NCBI GenBank assembly: GCA_903927775.1 | Contig: CAIYOE010000093.1 | Coordinates: 1 to 8,233, forward strand | Length of the DNA: 8,233 nucleotides | DNA from: an uncultured Micrococcales bacterium | GTDB lineage: Bacteria; Actinomycetota; Actinomycetes; Actinomycetales; Microbacteriaceae | Direction: 5' to 3' | Part shown: piece by piece, positions 5,981-8,233 of the stretch | How the letters are laid out: each line of letters opens with the position of its first letter | How positions within the stretch are numbered: the first letter of the stretch is position 1 | Translations under genes and position numbers: made by a program | Notes under the pieces: model-generated | The model's database searches: none | What the model was told of the DNA's origin: nothing | Seen by the model: only the letters and a program-made list of their open reading frames with translations

Positions 5981-6016
5981 TCTGGGCAACAACCCACCGA
6001 ATAGGTAGTTCTAAAC
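5981..6016 (+). other. Short rho-prfA gap with no rpmE
   Basis: These 36 bases hold only a small TGGG-CAACAA-CCCA hairpin (5983-5996, 4 pairs) and a weak ribosome site, AGGTAG at 6003-6008, 8 bases before the prfA ATG. There is no convincing promoter or terminator, so prfA is probably cotranscribed with rho. In many actinobacteria rpmE lies here; it does not in this genome. Confidence 0.7.
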
Positions 6017-7096
6017 ATGCTCGAATCCGTTAAGCCGCTGGCGGCTGAGCACGCGCAACTTCAGGAGCAACTCTCCGAAGCAGCCGTGCACACGAACCCG
6101 CAGCTAGCCAAGAAGCTCAATCGCCGTTACGCGGAGTTGAGCGCAATCATTGCTGCGGCCGACTCGTTGGTGGCACTCACCGATGACCTAGCCGCTGCCA
6201 AGGAGTTGGCCAAGGAAGACGAGATGTTCGCCGAGGAAGTCCCGGCGATCGAGGAAAAACTGCACGTGGCCAACGAGAAACTTCGTCGTCTGCTGATTCC
6301 TCGTGACCCGGATGACGGCCGCGACGTGATCATGGAAATCAAGGCTGGCGAAGGCGGTGCCGAGTCGGCACTGTTCGCAGCCGACCTGCTGCGCATGTAC
6401 CTTCAGTACGCCAACAGCAAGGGTTGGAAGACCGAGATCCTCGACAAGAACGAGTCCGACCTGGGTGGCTATAAGGATGTTCAGGTTGCCATCAAGGGCA
6501 ACAGCACCGACCCATCGCAGGGTGTTTACGCCCACCTCAAATACGAGGGTGGTGTGCACCGCGTTCAGCGTGTACCGGTCACCGAGACCCAGGGCCGTAT
6601 CCACACCTCGGCTGCCGGTGTTTTGGTGTTCCCAGAAGTAGACGCACCAGAAGAAGTCGAGATCAGTCAGAACGAGATCCGCATCGATGTGTTCCGTTCC
6701 TCGGGTCCTGGTGGTCAGAGCGTTAACACCACCGACTCTGCAGTTCGAATCACTCACCTTCCTACTGGAATCGTGGTTTCGATGCAGAACGAGAAGTCGC
6801 AGTTGCAAAACCGCGAAGCAGCCATGCGCGTTTTGCGCGCCCGCATCTTGGCGGCTCAGCAGGAGGCCATCGAGGCCGAGCAGAGCGCGGCTCGCAAGAG
6901 CCAGGTCAAGAGCGTGGACCGCTCGGAGCGAATCCGCACCTACAACTTCCCAGAGAACCGCATCGCCGATCACCGCACCGGTTACAAGTCTTACAACCTA
7001 GACGCAGTCATGGATGGAGCCCTGGAGCCAGTGGTTCAGAGCGCAATCCAGATGGACGAAGAGTCTCGTTTGGCAGCCCTAACCGCCGAGAAATAG
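6017..7096 (+). CDS. prfA: Peptide chain release factor 1
   Basis: RF1 recognises UAA and UAG in the ribosomal A site and triggers hydrolysis of peptidyl-tRNA. The 359 residues match the family length. After an N-terminal helical domain (about 1-95) comes the tripeptide codon-reading motif region [16 protein letters not shown], with PVT at 187-189; the PxT form identifies RF1 rather than RF2 (which has SPF). The catalytic GGQ lies in [17 protein letters not shown] (GGQ 232-234). The later [19 protein letters not shown] segment (302-320) is also typical. The ATG at 6017 has a weak AGG ribosome site, and no better start is seen. It is followed after 6 bases by prmC, whose product methylates Gln234, a widely conserved pairing. 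Confidence 0.97.
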   Translation: MLESVKPLAAEHAQLQEQLSEAAVHTNPQLAKKLNRRYAELSAIIAAADSLVALTDDLAAAKELAKEDEMFAEEVPAIEEKLHVANEKLRRLLIPRDPDDGRDVIMEIKAGEGGAESALFAADLLRMYLQYANSKGWKTEILDKNESDLGGYKDVQVAIKGNSTDPSQGVYAHLKYEGGVHRVQRVPVTETQGRIHTSAAGVLVFPEVDAPEEVEISQNEIRIDVFRSSGPGGQSVNTTDSAVRITHLPTGIVVSMQNEKSQLQNREAAMRVLRARILAAQQEAIEAEQSAARKSQVKSVDRSERIRTYNFPENRIADHRTGYKSYNLDAVMDGALEPVVQSAIQMDEESRLAALTAEK

Positions 7097-7102
7097 GCCA
7101 AA

Positions 7103-7963
7103 GTGCAACTCGCACAGGTTTTGGCAGGGCTCGCCCAGCAGTTTGAAACTGCGGGGATCGAATCGGCTCGAGCCGACGCCGAAGTGCTGGTTGCAGAGAT
7201 TCTAGAAATCGGCCGCGGAGAACTCTCGGCTCAAGCCATTATTGGTCGCGAGATCGAACCCAACGAACTGGAGCGCATCCGAGACCAAGCTGAAAAGCGG
7301 GCTCAGCGAGTTCCGTTACAGCACCTCACCGGCAAAGCCTATTTCCGAAACCTCGAACTTTCCGTTGGCCCCGGGGTTTTTGTGCCTCGGCCTGAGACCG
7401 AACTTTTGGCTCAAATCGGCATCGATGCCCTGAACGCTGCCATCGCTACGGGTAACGCGAAACCACTCTCGGCCGATTTAGGCACCGGAAGTGGCGCAAT
7501 CGCGCTTAGCTTGGCAACCGAAGTTCCGGCCGCCTTTGTTTACGCGGTGGAACTCAGCGACGACGCCATGCCTTGGACCACCAAAAACTTTGCACGGTAC
7601 GGAGCCAACGCCCAGTTGCGCCAAGGTGATCTGGCCGATGCCTTTCAAGACCTGAACGGCCAGCTCGCCGTGGTGGTTAGCAACCCGCCCTACATCCCAG
7701 ACGACATGGTTCCCATTTATCCAGAGGTTCACCTATACGACCCCGCCCTTGCGCTTTACGGCGGCAGCGATGGCCTGGACCTGATTCGCAAAGTCAGTAA
7801 AACCGCCCAGCGTTTGCTGGTTAGCGGGGGAGTGCTGGCGTTAGAGCATGCCGATATCCAGAGCCAGAGTGTGGTTCAACTACTATTGGCTGATGGATGG
7901 CGCGAGGTAACTGCGCATCAGGATTTGAACCAACGCGACCGAGTGGTTTCGGCCGTAAAGTAG
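7103..7963 (+). CDS. prmC: Release factor glutamine N5-methyltransferase
   Basis: PrmC (HemK) uses S-adenosylmethionine to methylate the side-chain amide of the GGQ glutamine in release factors, improving termination. The 286 residues match the family. The N-terminal helical, factor-binding domain (about 1-75) is followed by QHLTGKAYFRN (73-83) and VPRPETELL (94-102). The SAM-binding motif ADLGTGSG (124-131) and the catalytic NPPY motif (194-197, in VVSNPPYIPD) are intact. The C-terminal strand motif reads EHADIQ (248-253), where many members have EHG, a mild variant. The GTG start lies 6 bases after the prfA stop, with only a weak AGG upstream (7095-7097), so translation is probably coupled to prfA. 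Its partner and substrate RF1 is the preceding gene. Confidence 0.96.
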   Translation: MQLAQVLAGLAQQFETAGIESARADAEVLVAEILEIGRGELSAQAIIGREIEPNELERIRDQAEKRAQRVPLQHLTGKAYFRNLELSVGPGVFVPRPETELLAQIGIDALNAAIATGNAKPLSADLGTGSGAIALSLATEVPAAFVYAVELSDDAMPWTTKNFARYGANAQLRQGDLADAFQDLNGQLAVVVSNPPYIPDDMVPIYPEVHLYDPALALYGGSDGLDLIRKVSKTAQRLLVSGGVLALEHADIQSQSVVQLLLADGWREVTAHQDLNQRDRVVSAVK

Positions 7964-8008
7964 CCATCGCTGGCAGAATTACAAACAGAATCATGGCCCT
8001 GGGCAGAT

Positions 8009-8014
8009 AAGGAG
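8009..8014 (+). promoter_or_regulatory. Strong ribosome binding site for tsaC
   Basis: AAGGAG lies 6 bases before the ATG at 8021 in the 57-base gap after prmC and settles the start. No promoter with acceptable spacing was found in the gap, so the gene probably shares the prfA-prmC transcript. Confidence 0.75.
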
Positions 8015-8020
8015 CACGGC

Positions 8021-8233
8021 ATGGAGCGACTCTTTGATTGCTCGGTAGATACAGATCTGCTCACCGGAATGCGCCTGGCCAAGATCGCCTTGCAGCGCGA
8101 CCAACTGGTGGTTCTGCCCACCGACACCGTTTACGGAATCGCGGCCGACGCCTTTAGCCCAGTGGCGGTTGCCAATCTTTTGGCAGCCAAGGGGCGCGAC
8201 CGCCAATCACCGCCTCCGGTTTTGATTTCCAAA
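8021..8233 (+). CDS. tsaC: Threonylcarbamoyl-AMP synthase (Sua5/YrdC family), 5' part (3' end outside window)
   Basis: The frame is open from ATG 8021 to the window edge, giving 71 residues. The product is predicted to make L-threonylcarbamoyl-AMP from threonine, bicarbonate and ATP, the first step of t6A37 modification in ANN-decoding tRNAs. The family motif PTDTVYG is at residues 33-39, followed by GIAADAFSP and the AAKGRDRQSPPPVLIS segment (55-70), which matches the KxR active-site loop and Pro-rich strand of YrdC-type proteins. It cannot be told from this fragment whether it is the short TsaC form or the longer Sua5 form with an extra C-terminal domain. Its position after prmC is the conserved actinobacterial place for this gene. 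Its substrate, threonine, is made by the operon upstream. Confidence 0.92.
   Translation, partial: MERLFDCSVDTDLLTGMRLAKIALQRDQLVVLPTDTVYGIAADAFSPVAVANLLAAKGRDRQSPPPVLISK

Noticed and set aside
6575..6583. PVT instead of the E. coli PAT tripeptide in RF1
   Set aside because: The RF1 motif is P-x-T and valine at the middle position is common outside enterobacteria, so this is ordinary.
6188..6973. A 261-codon minus-strand open frame opposite prfA
   Set aside because: It lies entirely inside the well-conserved RF1 gene, has no recognisable motif, and is expected by chance in GC-rich codons.
7925..7961. TTGAAC and TAAAGT near the prmC end as a tsaC promoter
   Set aside because: The spacer is 25 bases, too long for a sigma-70-type promoter, and no better pair lies in the gap.

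Overview
This window is a densely packed, entirely forward-strand block of actinobacterial housekeeping genes. It holds the 3' end of lysA, then hom, thrC, thrB, rho, prfA, prmC and the 5' end of a Sua5/YrdC-family tsaC. The order lysA-hom-thrC-thrB-rho-(rpmE)-prfA-prmC-sua5 is the classic actinobacterial arrangement, as in Mycobacterium tuberculosis. Three things point to Actinobacteria: this synteny, the moderately high GC judged by eye, and a Rho with a long Arg/Asn/Asp/Gly-rich insert before its OB fold. The tight packing, frequent TTG/GTG starts and a moderate rather than extreme GC suggest a Microbacteriaceae-like organism, perhaps one of the small freshwater lineages. That last step is only an inference.

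Positions 1-4024 are an amino-acid module for the aspartate family. LysA makes lysine from meso-diaminopimelate. Hom, ThrC and ThrB carry aspartate semialdehyde through homoserine and phosphohomoserine to threonine. The genes are separated by 1 to 7 bases, so they almost certainly form one operon with coupled translation. Hom has a C-terminal ACT domain, the expected site of threonine feedback.

Positions 4025-4186 form the only sizeable non-coding stretch: a 162-base leader before rho packed with four successive stem-loops. A plausible extended -10 promoter lies just upstream, inside the end of thrB. This is the most interesting non-coding signal here and suggests that rho is transcribed and controlled separately from the threonine genes.

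Positions 4187-8233 are an information-processing module. Rho terminates transcription. RF1 (prfA) terminates translation at UAA/UAG. PrmC methylates the GGQ glutamine of RF1. TsaC begins t6A37 tRNA modification, using threonine as substrate. Two departures from the textbook arrangement stand out. Rho has no recognisable N-terminal Rho_N helical domain and starts directly in a low-complexity region of about 210 residues. The rpmE (ribosomal protein L31) gene usually found between rho and prfA is absent. No tRNA, rRNA, CRISPR array, mobile element or phage gene was found, and nothing suggests a wholly new biological system; the real leads are the rho leader and the rho N-terminus.
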